DNA of 64,000 nucleotides from Athripsodes cinereus (Eukaryota > Arthropoda > Insecta > Trichoptera > Leptoceridae): the NCBI GenBank assembly GCA_947579605.1, contig OX388312.1, positions 3,596,001 to 3,660,000 of the forward strand. The letters run 5' to 3'. A model generated the notes under the pieces. That model was not told the DNA's origin. It ran no database searches and worked only from the letters and a program-made list of their open reading frames with translations. Each line of letters begins with the position of its first letter. Position 1 is the stretch's first letter. Shown piece by piece: positions 28,735 through 37,987 of the stretch. The translations under genes were made by a program, and so were the position numbers.

Positions 28735-29224
28735 TTGAGTAAGACTAACGCACTACCGGTTTCGCGGACTCCGAGTTCGCATCATCAGGTGCTGATCTAT
28801 ACTGAATTAAACAAAAACAAATACAAAAGTTCATTAGGATTTACAGTGAGGGTGTAGGGGTAGGCGGGGTCGTGTTGGTTTCAGGCGTGGAGTTCTTGGA
28901 ATATAAGATAGGGAATAGTTGTAGTAAGGGAGACGAATTCGGAAGATTATTATTATTAATAGCTGTTTTAGTCGAGTTATTATTTTTATTAATTTTTATT
29001 GCTTCCAGTGCTGTCAAAGTAGGTCGGTATGTGTGTGTATGTAATAATTTTAAACAATGGTTGCTAAAGGAGTGGTCAGTGTCTATTATATGGTTTGCGA
29101 ATTCGGAAAAATTGTTATTGGTAATACATCGTCGGTGTTCGTCAATTTGGCGGACGTCCAAGAACCACGTAGTTTTACCCCTCCTGGGATGCGTATTTTG
29201 AAAGTATACAACGCCATTACGCAC
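28735..29224 (-). mobile_element. Penelope-like element (PLE1), 3' end with GIY-YIG remnant
   Basis: On the minus strand a frame (29224-28841) encodes IDEHRRCITNNNFSEFANHI then IDTDHSFSNHCLKLLH, resembling the C-terminal part of the GIY-YIG endonuclease of Penelope retroelements. Then come a low-complexity Asn/Thr/Pro tail, a stop, and the hammerhead-like motif at 28792-28750. The upstream RT is absent, so this is a 5'-truncated copy. The first codons look fused to LINE-X sequence in antisense. Confidence 0.65.
28750..28792 (-). ncRNA. Hammerhead-ribozyme-like motif of PLE1
   Basis: Read on the minus strand: stem I GCAC; core CTGATGA; stem II GCG..CGC with an inner 3-bp extension (ACT/AGT) around a CGG loop; then GAA; a self-complementary stem III ACCGGT; cleavage base A; and GTGC closing stem I. 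One extra U stands between CUGAUGA and stem II. Hammerheads with tiny palindromic stem III that act as dimers are known from Penelope-like elements. Activity is not shown by sequence alone. Confidence 0.6.
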
Positions 29225-29302
29225 AGATTGGGACTGCTCGCGTATAGTTTCAAGTAGTAATAAGCATAAATATTTTTAGAAACTATACATGGTTATTACG
29301 CT
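29208..29302 (+). repeat. ~95-bp sequence repeated in inverse at 32371-32465, hairpin-forming
   Basis: From CAACGCCATTACGCACAG to GGTTATTACGCTCTTATCG. Inside, GCGTATAGTTTC and GAAACTATAC are inverted. This copy abuts the 5' end of LINE-J. The other copy lies beyond its 3' end in the opposite direction. Confidence 0.7.
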
Positions 29303-29308
29303 CTTATC

Positions 29309-31663
29309 GTGTATATGCAAATGATTTCCTCCACTAATCTTAATATTCTTCCTTTACAACCTACTCATGTACTTCAAAATTCTCAATCACTCATAGATCA
29401 TATCATTGTTTCACAAAAGAATATGGTGAGAAGTCATGGACAGTTGTCTGCACCTGGTTTTTCGTATCACGATCTGCTCTATCTGGAATATTCTATCAGA
29501 GTCCCCAAACCGAAACCTAAATTGATGGTGGCTCGCAACATTCGTCGAATTGATACTGAAACCCTAGTTTCCGATGCCGAGGCTATGGATTGGGATGATA
29601 TTACACGTCTCAATACCATTGACGAGAAGGTTGACATTCTCAATGAAAATATTCTGAAATTGTTGGATAAACATGCTCCACTTCGTAAAATTAAAGTGAA
29701 AAATCCTGGTGTGCGGTGGATGACAGACGAAATCCGTATGTTGATGAAGCGCAGGAACAGGGCTCGTATCAAACACAATCATTGTCCAACGGTTGAGAAC
29801 TGGCAGAGATTTAGAAGTCTTCGAAACATTTGTTCCAAAAAATGTAGAAACGCCAAAGTTGCTCATACTCATGATCTCTTTAGTGGTTGTTCTCAGGCTC
29901 AGGCGTGGAAGCGTCTTGACTCTTTGGTTTCTCTCGATGGGAGATTGGCGCATGGTGAGCCATCCTTGGAACCCAACTGTCTGAATGCACACTTTGCCTC
30001 TCCTCCTACTACGTTGGATGATACTGCTAAAGCGGCTGCTCTGAGAGATTTAAGTACACACGTAGGGCTAACAGGTCCACATTTTGATTTTCCAGCCATA
30101 TCGGAAGCTGAGGTTGAGCGTTGCATTGCCTCCATTAAGTCCAAAGCTGCAGGTTGTGATGAAATAAGCATATCTTTTATCTCGCGCTTTCTCCACATTA
30201 TAATACCACACCTGACTCATATTATTAATTTTTCTTTCAAACACTGTATAGTTCCCCGCAAATGGAAACAGGCTTATGTCATTCCATTACCAAAAAAAAA
30301 TGATTCCACAGCTCCACAGGATTTCCGCCCAATATCAATTCTTCCATTTTTCTCAAAAGTGCTGGAAAAACTTGCATACTGGCATTTCAATAAGTTTCTT
30401 GTGGAAAATGACTACCACAATAATTTTCAGTCAGGATTCAGAGAAGGGCATAGTACGACAACTGCGTTAGTAAAAATCACTGATGACATAAGAGGAGCTA
30501 TGGATAAAAAACAACTAACCCATTTGACACTATTAGATTTCAGCAGTGCTTTTAACACTGTGGATTTTGATCTACTCCTTGCTTCTCTCAGGCGACTCAA
30601 TGCATCTCAATCCTGTATTTCCTGGTTCGAGTCGTACTTAAAAGGTAGAACTCAGTGTGTGCGGTTGCGAAGTGGTGTTGAGTCTGGCTGGTTGGATTTG
30701 AAGGCGGGTGTGCCACAGGGCGGAGTGCTTTCTCCTCTACTGTTCTCGATTTTCATCAGCCCCATCGTGCGACATATTCCCTGTAACTACCATCTATATG
30801 CCGATGACCTACAGATCTATACTCACTTCAAGTTAGAGGATCTGTCAAGGGCTGTTGATGAAAAGTCAAATTGTTTGCAACAAGTTTCTGACTGGGCCAC
30901 TAAAAATGGCTTGATTCTTAATCCTACTAAAACACAAACGATGTTTATAGGAAGCCCCTATTCTATCTCAAAACTGAATAATCTAACGATTCCTAATACA
31001 TACATTGACTCCACTGTAATCCCTTATTCCAAAACTGCAAAGAATCTTGGTCTCTTACTGGATAGAGAGCTTTCTTGGCGTCAACACGTTAATAATGTTA
31101 GGAGGAGATTCTTTTGCAGCATGCATAATCTGAGGAGATTGCAAAGGTTCTTGCCCATGAAAATTAAAACTCTTTTGGTCCAGTCTCTTCTACTTCCAAT
31201 CCTTGATTATGCCGATTGTGCCTACGTTGGTTGTAACTTGGAATTACTCACTAAACTGGAAAGGTTACAAAATACTGGCATTCGTTTCATCTTTGATCTG
31301 AAAAGATCTGACCGCATAACAAGATTTAGGAATAAACTGAAATGGCTTACCGTGCGCCAAAGACGAGATCTCCATGTCTTATCACTGGTTTATAATTGTT
31401 TATACTCTACGTCTTCACCATACTATCTTAAGGAAATGTTTGAGTATCTTTCGAGCCATGGCTTGCCCTTACGATCCAATAGCGAGCGTCTTCTGGCGAT
31501 ACCAGCTCATAGCTCAAACTTTTTTACAAACTCTTTTTCTGTTCATGGTGCTCGCTGTTGGAATAGTTTGCCTTCCAGGATAAGGTTGCTCCCCACTCTT
31601 CAAGCTTTCAAGCGGGCGGTCAAGGACCATTTTATCGCACAAAATATGGCTTCTGTATCCTAG
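29309..31663 (+). CDS. Reverse transcriptase ORF2 (Jockey-like), endonuclease truncated
   Basis: 784 residues from the first Met. It opens within the C-terminus of the apurinic-like endonuclease (SLIDHIIV, then FSYHDLL at the usual SDH position). The RT domain follows: DFRPISILPFFSKVLEKL (about 340), QSGFREGHSTTTAL (about 374), motif A LLDFSSAFNTVD with Asp410, GVPQGGVLSPLLFSIFI (about 470), and YADD (497-500) with the catalytic Asp pair. The thumb and a C-terminal ARCWNSLPSRIRLLPTLQAF block end the protein. No stop or frameshift interrupts it, so the copy is young. The missing N-terminal endonuclease and ORF1 make it non-autonomous. The Jockey-like clade is judged from motif spacing. Confidence 0.9.
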   Translation: MYMQMISSTNLNILPLQPTHVLQNSQSLIDHIIVSQKNMVRSHGQLSAPGFSYHDLLYLEYSIRVPKPKPKLMVARNIRRIDTETLVSDAEAMDWDDITRLNTIDEKVDILNENILKLLDKHAPLRKIKVKNPGVRWMTDEIRMLMKRRNRARIKHNHCPTVENWQRFRSLRNICSKKCRNAKVAHTHDLFSGCSQAQAWKRLDSLVSLDGRLAHGEPSLEPNCLNAHFASPPTTLDDTAKAAALRDLSTHVGLTGPHFDFPAISEAEVERCIASIKSKAAGCDEISISFISRFLHIIIPHLTHIINFSFKHCIVPRKWKQAYVIPLPKKNDSTAPQDFRPISILPFFSKVLEKLAYWHFNKFLVENDYHNNFQSGFREGHSTTTALVKITDDIRGAMDKKQLTHLTLLDFSSAFNTVDFDLLLASLRRLNASQSCISWFESYLKGRTQCVRLRSGVESGWLDLKAGVPQGGVLSPLLFSIFISPIVRHIPCNYHLYADDLQIYTHFKLEDLSRAVDEKSNCLQQVSDWATKNGLILNPTKTQTMFIGSPYSISKLNNLTIPNTYIDSTVIPYSKTAKNLGLLLDRELSWRQHVNNVRRRFFCSMHNLRRLQRFLPMKIKTLLVQSLLLPILDYADCAYVGCNLELLTKLERLQNTGIRFIFDLKRSDRITRFRNKLKWLTVRQRRDLHVLSLVYNCLYSTSSPYYLKEMFEYLSSHGLPLRSNSERLLAIPAHSSNFFTNSFSVHGARCWNSLPSRIRLLPTLQAFKRAVKDHFIAQNMASVS

Positions 31664-31895
31664 TCCCTTTTCCTACATATTCTTCTCCTTTTTTACCTCC
31701 TCTTTCCTTTCTTTAAAAAATTTTCTTTATGTGAAGGTTTTATGAAATTGGGTTAGTTGGAAGAAATCGCGCCTCTGCGATAAACTCGCCCTCTGTATAT
31801 TGATTGTATGATTGTCTTTGTTTGAAATGTATTTTTGTGTAAATTTGCTTGTTATCAATGTACAGTAAAGAATAAATAAATAAATAAAAAAAAAT
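31664..31895 (+). repeat. LINE-J 3' UTR
   Basis: A CT-rich run (CCTCTTTCCTTTC) is followed by the TTGGAAGAAATCGCGCCTCT box, a short inverted pair around TCGC..GCGA, and TACAGTAAAGAATAAATAAA. This tail is found alone at 12597, 24065, 47050 (minus), 48618 (minus) and 63503, and so marks dead copies. Confidence 0.85.
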
Positions 31896-32370
31896 ATATT
31901 TTCCAATAACGTACACTAAAATTTGTGCGTATAACATACCGCATAAGTTTCCATTGCGGAATAATCGTGTACATTTTCTAAGTGCTATACAAGGCTACGT
32001 TCTTAGAATCTATACGTGAATAGTTTCCAAGTAGCCATTTTGATTAATTTGTTACTTTCTCTTTTTTTCATATATAATTGTTTTTTTTATTATTATTTTA
32101 TTGCTTTTATTACCTGTATTTTTGTTATTTTGGATTTACTTGTTACATTTTCTTAAATTTGTCAACATGTAAAAGCGAAAATTGTAAATGTACCTAAATA
32201 AATAAATATTTTTATTATTATTTGACTGGCGTCTTTTTAAAGTAGTACCTACTTAAACATTTGTGTTTCTTTTATATAATAAAAATATTTTTGTCATTTG
32301 TTTTGTTTTATAATAAAAATATCCATAAAATATTATAAAAAAAAGTATTATAAAAATATTTTTATATTCA
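31896..32370. other. AT-rich DNA, nothing recognised
   Basis: Poly-T/A-rich with repeated AAAAATATTTTT near 32280-32365. Ends A-rich (AATAAATAAATATTTTTATT near 32205), perhaps another element tail. Confidence 0.35.
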
Positions 32371-32465
32371 CGATAAGAGCGTAATAACCATGTATAGTTT
32401 CTAAAAATATTTATGCTTATTAATATTTGAAACTATACGCGAGTAGTCCCAACCTGTGCGTAATG
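32371..32465 (-). repeat. Inverse copy of the 29208-29302 sequence
   Basis: CGATAAGAGCGTAATAACCA to CTGTGCGTAATGGCGTTG, over 90 percent matching by eye. Confidence 0.7.
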
Positions 32466-32544
32466 GCGTTGTATTCTTTCGTTACACAATTTGAAAACAT
32501 ACATTGCAAGAACACTATGAATGCGTACTGACATTGTATACTTT

Positions 32545-32597
32545 CAAAATACGCTCCTGGGACACGGCTTGAGGGTATAGATAGATAGATAGATTTC
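32545..32597 (+). repeat. LINE-X 3' tail only
   Basis: CTCCTGGGACACGGCTTGAG then GGTATAGATAGATAGATAGA. It is an extreme 5' truncation or a recombination junction. Confidence 0.7.
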
Positions 32598-32649
32598 GTA
32601 AAATTTTTCGACGCCCATCTTACACTAAGTTATCCAAAAGTTATCAAAA

Positions 32650-32785
32650 AAGGCAGAAACCTTTCATCTTCAGTACAGCGATTAGGTACGATTCTGAATA
32701 TCTTAACTTTTATCCACACGAAGAGGACGACATGGAGTTAGACCGCTGGCTTTCTCACTTGTGAGACATGCCGTGATAGAATGAA
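32650..32785 (+). repeat. Rep-250 3' half, diverged
   Basis: GCGATTAGGTACGATTCTGA, CACACGAAGAGGACGACATG and the tail CTCACTTGTGAGACATGCCG then GATAGAATG. Confidence 0.6.
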
Positions 32786-33344
32786 TGTTTTTTTTTATCA
32801 AAACATAGCTAATTTTCGGTTTATAACTTTTTATAAGTGATAATAACCTGTCGCCTGATTTGAATAAATTAAAACATATGTTGTTTATGTATTTTTTCCT
32901 TAATTTTATGTGGTGAACAATAAAAAATCACGTAAAAACTATAATTTAACCTGTAATATTTTATTGGTCAAGAATTCGAAAACTGACCAGGCAAGATCTG
33001 CGTATTAACAGTTTCATGTTATTAAAAAATCCTTTTAATGCGTAGGTACGTTCGTGTAGCTACTAAATTATTTATTTATTTATTTCAAACTTAAAATTAC
33101 AGCTAATATGTATTACATAATAAACAAAACAATAATAAATTGCACAAAATTAATGCTAATTACAACTTTAGTTAATGCAAAATGATAGTTAAAAAAGCAA
33201 GTATTGTAAAGCAATGATTGATATTCAAGATAAATATAAAAGAAAGAAGAAAAGCAATGATATAAATTCAATTGCAGGTGAGCATTTTTAGGATTAGGGG
33301 GAGAGAAAAGGAAGGGAATCGATTATGTTCAAAGATCTGAGTAA

Positions 33345-33520
33345 ATAAAAGTGTTCCACTCTTTTTGTATTTCTGTTAGTTTTCGAGTGTCCTGTAAGAG
33401 GCAGCAGTTATTCCTGTAACATCGCGTTTATGACATTTGATATGTACCTACCACCCATCCTGAATGTCTTAACTTTTATAAGCACGGAGAGGATGATGCA
33501 TAGTTAGTTCGCTGACTGGT
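33345..33520 (+). repeat. Rep-250, eroded
   Basis: GTTTTCGAGTGTCCTGTAAG, CTACCACCCATCCTGAATGT and AAGCACGGAGAGGATGATGC. The 3' hairpin tail is missing. Confidence 0.6.
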
Positions 33521-33598
33521 ATAAATGAATGAATATATCTGCTAAAATCTACAAATTATATTTCTTGAAGGTAGATGGAGTGAAATCTTACAAGATCT

Positions 33599-33705
33599 AT
33601 CATGACATCTCTCATAAATGAGGTAGCCAGTGGATCGACTCGGGCAGGTCATCTCAGTTGTCATATAATAAACATGCAGATCGTCCTCGCCGTGCCATAA
33701 TAAAT
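33599..33705 (-). repeat. Rep-250 3' part, diverged
   Basis: CTCATAAATGAGGTAGCCAG and AATAAACATGCAGATCGTCC. Confidence 0.55.
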
Positions 33706-33749
33706 TAAGCTCACGAGCTATGTAGCGTGGTCTATAATATAATGATACC

Positions 33750-34040
33750 TATATTTAGGAGTGGGAAATTACTTTGGACCTGTTGAACGGATGGATGACA
33801 AAGAGGTATACCTATCTGAAAGAGGGGGTGTGAGTATAAAGAGAGCCGCGTAGCTTGATCACGTGGATTAACTTCTCAAGGACGGGCGTGTGTTAAGTAA
33901 GAGAAATCGACGTGTGTGCATGTAAATTTATATGAATGTAGAGGAAGCGAAAGAAGAATTTAAGGATAGATCTATATGACGTTCTGTTCTCTCTACTTAC
34001 CCCACTCTGAATGCGGCGTGAGGACATAGATAGAAAATAG
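33750..34040 (+). pseudogene. LINE-X RT C-terminal fragment, decayed, with tail
   Basis: GGACCTGTTGAACGGATGGA, CACGTGGATTAACTTCTCAA, GTAGAGGAAGCGAAAGAAG and CTACTTACCCCACTCTGAAT then GGCGTGAGGACATAGATAG. Confidence 0.7.
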
Positions 34041-34209
34041 GGAAATAATAAATAAATAAATAAATTATCTTTATTGGTTCAAAATTTAACACAAATATAC
34101 AATGATATTCAACATTATTCAGCACGAGAATCAAAAAAAAATTGACCAAAAGGCTAACTTGTTGCTGAGCAACGTCTTCCAGTCAATTCTCAACACCAAT
34201 ACAAAAAAT

Positions 34210-34395
34210 AATTTCGAGTTCGTCGGTAGCCTGGAGGTAGAGTCTCGGCCTTATGAGCATGAGGTCCGGGGTTCGATCCCAGATGCCGGCAAACTCCCCT
34301 TTCACGACACAAGCTTTTAGCTTACTGTGAAAGGTGTATAAGGTTGTATTTGGGTTTATAACAAAACCCAGATATATCTTTTTAAAAAAAAAAAA
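34210..34395 (+). repeat. tRNA-derived SINE-T1, full length
   Basis: GAGTTCGTCGGTAGCCTGGA (A-box region), GGTTCGATCCCAGATGCC (B box), AGTGTGAAAGGTGTATAAGG-type middle, TTTGGGTTTATAACAAAACC and an A-rich end. Confidence 0.85.
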
Positions 34396-34515
34396 AAATA
34401 ATGAAAAGTATATACCTACCCAACTTATGAAAAAAAATACTGAAACCAAATGTGAGAAATGTTTGAAATCCAAGTTTTAAAAGAAACTTATTTATTATAG
34501 TCAGGGAGAACTTAC

Positions 34516-34743
34516 TTATTTCAGATGGCCGAAAACCCCTTGTGGGGCCTTTGCCTCCAAAACAATAGATCTCCAAGCCTTTCTATATTGAGCATTGGAT
34601 TGCCAGTCGTCTTCAGCATAGCTCCTCTGCATCTCGTTTGATTTTATCTGATAATCTTTGTCTCGGTGGCCAGTCCATGCCAATCTTCGGGAATAGTTAC
34701 GGAGAATAGTTATAACTCCGCCAGTTGATGCTTGTGATGACAT
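34516..34743 (-). pseudogene. Non-LTR RT C-terminal remnant
   Basis: Encodes RLAWTGHRDKDYQIK and NAQYRKAWRSIVLEAKAPQG, which resemble the last domain of LINE RTs (GRPxxRWTDDI, then AQDRxxWRxLxEA). Short and without a tail. Confidence 0.45.
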
Positions 34744-35140
34744 ATCTACACGTGTTACCTATGTACATATGTATGATATAAATAAATACCTAAATAAAAA
34801 AATAAGTCGTAGTAATAGTATTCATCCGTTATAGTATACATACAACTACATTATGTACATAGTATAAATACATACTTACAAAGTATTATTGTAATTATTA
34901 TTGTGTTCAATCATTTAATATCTGTTGAACCTTGCAACTTGCACGTTCTTTCATGAACCACAATACATTATTGTTAAACTAATTACCCTCATGAAATTTC
35001 TGTCGGATACGTAAATCTTTTCGTAGTTTCGTCTACTGTTTATGTGAGTCTACTCGACGATCCTGCGACTGGGTAAATAAGGAAGTAATTAAATGTTCTC
35101 CATATTCTCATTAGTATAAGAAACTAGTTTAGTAGTTAAT
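34744..35140. other. AT-rich DNA, nothing recognised
   Basis: No coding or repeat signal found. Confidence 0.4.
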
Positions 35141-35675
35141 TGTGTCGGTGCACACGTAGTAGAATTCCATAATTATGTAATTGAAACAAGTGTTTCTTTC
35201 TACTATAGATTATTGATTCCGAGAGAGACGTCTTTCAGATTGATAATGACCTGAGGCCTGAGTCAATAACACATTTTCACATTGCGTTTTCGTTCCGTTA
35301 ACGTTCGAGTATAGACGAAGTTGCAAGCAAGTGTCAATTTCGTTGCTATGATACACAATAGTTACGAAAATTAACACTTTGGCGCAACATCGTCTAAATT
35401 TGAACGCTAACGGAACGAAAACGTAACGTGAAAATGTGTTATTGACTCAGGCCTCTGATAAGTGGTATATTATGCGTATGAATAACTAGTAAACTATGTA
35501 ATTGAAACAACTGTTTCTTTCTACTATAGATTATTGATTTCGAGAGAGACGTCTTTCAGATTGATAATGACCTGATAAGTGGAAAGACGTCTCTCTCGGA
35601 ATCAATAATCTATAGTAGAAAGAAACATTTGTTTTAATTACATAGTTTACTAGTTATTCATACGCATAATATACC
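35141..35675. repeat. Palindromic repeat cluster (three arms), hosting a nested MITE
   Basis: A unit running from AATTGAAACAAGTGTTTC through TACTATAGATTATTGATT and GAGAGAGACGTCTTTCAG to GATAATGACCTGATAAGTGG occurs at about 35180-35465, at 35500-35580, and inverted at 35582-35673. Arms 35467-35558 and 35582-35673 form a nearly perfect hairpin of about 92 bp. Related pieces occur at 28470, 46915-47055 and 58345-58540. Confidence 0.8.
35255..35454. mobile_element. 200-bp MITE inserted in the palindromic repeat
   Basis: Ends GGCCTGAGTCAATAACACAT and its inverse. The arms continue through CGTTTTCGTTCCGTTA. CTGA stands on both sides (35251-35254, 35455-35458). The uninterrupted host copy near 35570 reads GACCTGATAAG, so the 4-bp (or 3-bp TGA) duplication is demonstrated. 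Terminal GGCC and the short duplication suggest PIF/Harbinger. Confidence 0.85.
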
Positions 35676-35991
35676 TATCTAACCTAACCTAACACAGTAA
35701 ACTACATAAATTATACAATAAATTTACGAATTAATTTATTTTATTCGTCATTTCACATGTGTAAGACATTGAATTATTGCATTTCACATGTGAAAATGGT
35801 GGTACTACACCAAGTTACTCCATAAATTTAGGAGTTAATTTAATTTACTTACTCATAATTTCGCATTACATAAAATACTATATTAATTAAACAACAACAT
35901 CATTATAAGTATGAATTATCAAAAAATACACAAAACGTAGTAAATGGAAGAATCACAGATAACCTCCCCACCACTTCGGTTCATTACTGTG

Positions 35992-36535
35992 TAGTGTTGT
36001 GGAATTCTCAAGAAATAATTTTTCGAGAAATTTACCGAGAAATTTCTCGGTTAATTTCTCGAAGTAGAGAATTTTCGGAGATTTTATTTTTATTTTTTAT
36101 TTAACAGTATAATAATAATAAATACTTTATTCAATCAATCAATAACAATGTACAAATGTTGAGACAGTTTATAACCAATATGGCTACAAATAATTATGGA
36201 ATCAAAAAAATGTTATGTACCTACATAGAAAAAAGTGCTAATAACTGATGAAAAATCTTGATGTTTGACACCCCACATGCCCATATTTATGTTAAAAAAA
36301 ATTGCAGGTATACGTACATGGAAAAAAGTGTTAATAACCTCTGATTTGGGCCTTAATCAGCCCCACAAATTTTTGGATCAATCAAGTTGGCTGCGAAGTG
36401 TACTGGGCGAAAGGTCATAATACCACTAAGAAAAATTATGGAGAGAAATTTCTCTTCCATCAGAGGAGAATTTCTCGGAAAAATTTCTCGTTCTCGAGAA
36501 ATTTCTTTGGAGAATTTTCTCTTCTCACATCACTA
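35992..36535. mobile_element. Non-autonomous hAT, 544 bp
   Basis: Flanked by the perfect 8-bp duplication TTACTGTG (35984-35991, 36536-36543). Ends are TAGTGTTGTG and the inverse TAGTGATGTG. GAGAAATTTCTCG-type palindromes recur near both ends (for example 36049, 36440, 36490). No ORF of note. Confidence 0.88.
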
Positions 36536-36700
36536 TTACTGTGTATATACCTATTATATTATTTGATAACGTGGTCAAAGTAAATAAAAAATATATGTTT
36601 TGAATATTCACTATTTTTTTTTATTGTTCAACCAGATTTGGGCACAACGCGCAGATGATAAAACCAATCAGGCATCTCGATTGGAGAACCATTTTTACAC

Positions 36701-37059
36701 GAGTGATGTAACGAATATTCGTATTCTCATTCGCGAATATTCGCATATTTCTAAGTATTCGCATTCGCAAAAAAATATGCGAATGTTTTGCGAATATTCT
36801 TTCGGTAATTAAGTATCGGATATTCGGTAAATGTACCGGATACTTACCCGGTACATTGTAGAAAAAGGTATTGCAAGAAAATATTCTTTGAGAAAACCGA
36901 GGAGTTTTGAAATATTTTGAATTCCTATACCATTTTGAAAATTCGGCAACGGGGGGGGTAGAAATTTTGATGATTGAGCAATATTGTAGAAATCTAAACA
37001 AGTCAATATTCGCATTCGCATTCGCGAATATCCAAAATCACACATTCGTTACATCACTA
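36701..37059. mobile_element. Non-autonomous hAT, 359 bp
   Basis: Ends GAGTGATGTAACGAATATTC and the inverse TAGTGATGTAACGAATG. Flanks TTTTACAC (36693-36700) and GTTTACAC (37060-37067) agree at 7 of 8. Subterminal ATTCGCATTCGCGAATA words occur at both sides. The TAGTGATGT end is shared with the neighbour at 35992-36535, but the interiors differ. Confidence 0.8.
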
Positions 37060-37164
37060 GTTTACACTGTGTGACATTGTGCAAAATCTAAATGGAAGAA
37101 GTGAGGAAGACGTGAAATAAAAAAAAAATGAGCTATTTTTAATAAAACACTAATTATATGATCT

Positions 37165-37580
37165 ACTATATAGCATGATGCGTTCACTGAGAAGAATGGT
37201 TGGTAAAACGTTGCGAGATAGAGTGAAGAATGAGGATATCAGGAGGATGAGCGGATGTGAGAGGAGTGTTGTGGACAGAATGCGTGTAAACAAGTTGAGA
37301 TGGTCTGGACATGTTGAGCGAATGCAAGATGAAAGGATGACGAAGAGGATGTATTTATCTGAAAGAAGGGGTGTGAGGAAGCGCGGACGTCCAAGAACCA
37401 CGTGGCTTGATCGCGTGGATCAAATCCTAAAGGACGGACGCGTGTTGAGTAAGAGAAATCGGCGTGCATGTATGAGAAACTGGATGAATATAGAGGAAGC
37501 GAAAGAAGTATGTTAGGATAGATCTATATGGCGTTCCGTTCTCTCTCCTCCTGGGATATGGCGTGAGAGTACCTATAGTA
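37165..37580 (+). pseudogene. LINE-X RT C-terminus, best-preserved copy, with tail
   Basis: A 113-residue open frame (37175-37516): MRSLRRMVGKTLRDRVKNED, IRRMSGCERSV, LRWSGHVERMQDERMTKRMY, RKRGRPRTTWLDRVDQILKD, CMRNWMNIEEAKEVC. This is the conserved tail of a class of insect non-LTR reverse transcriptases. A stop replaces the Lys of the KDRSVWRSV block. The 3' end reads CTCCTGGGATATGGCGTGAG. Confidence 0.85.
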
Positions 37581-37739
37581 TAGTATGGTAGTAATTATAT
37601 TTATATCGCAGTCTGTCTGAACGCATACATTTTGATCGCCTTATGGTTATGCGTACTTGTAATCATTTGCGATACCCGTCGCATAATGATTAAAGGGCTT
37701 TAGGAATTAGTGTGCAATTATTATAGTGAATCATCATAA

Positions 37740-37987
37740 CGATGGTATAGCGCACAGATGTGGTAAGTGCAGTTTTTACCGAAAATGAGTTATTATACGC
37801 ATGCGAATCTATATCATCTGAAGTATGTTCCTTAGGAATATTATTGCGTAACTCTGTGTCATTCACGAGATATTTAACAAAAACTACGTGTGGTTAGTAC
37901 TAAATTGTATGGCATCTCAAACTTTCAACATTGATTATCTCAAAACTATGAAAACTGCACTTACCACATCTGTGCGCTATGCCATCG
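37740..37987. mobile_element. MITE, 248 bp, TIR about 37 bp
   Basis: CGATGGTATAGCGCACAGAT with GTGGTAAGTGCAGTTTT and its inverse (one mismatch) end the element. ATAA flanks both sides (37736-37739, 37988-37991). Confidence 0.82.

Larger units (their letters stand above)
29303..31895 (+). mobile_element. LINE-J: 5'-truncated non-LTR retrotransposon with intact RT
   Basis: Holds one long open frame (29309-31663), a 3' UTR with GGGTTAGTTGGAAGAAATCG and CTGCGATAAACTCGCCCTCT, and an AATAAATAAATAAA tail at about 31875-31895. The 5' end cuts through the endonuclease domain, as expected from incomplete reverse transcription. A 5'-truncated sister copy is at 47617-47940. Confidence 0.9.

Noticed and set aside
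28860..29224. A host Asn/Thr-rich protein
   Set aside because: Its N-terminal half matches Penelope GIY-YIG ends, and a hammerhead-like motif follows directly.
29564..30198. Minus-strand ORFs of 99-142 codons
   Set aside because: Shadows of the LINE-J reverse transcriptase on the plus strand.
35676..35696. CTAACCTAACCTAACAC, resembling the insect telomere repeat TTAGG
   Set aside because: Only about three units, internal to the window and beside a palindromic MITE; too short for a telomeric tract.
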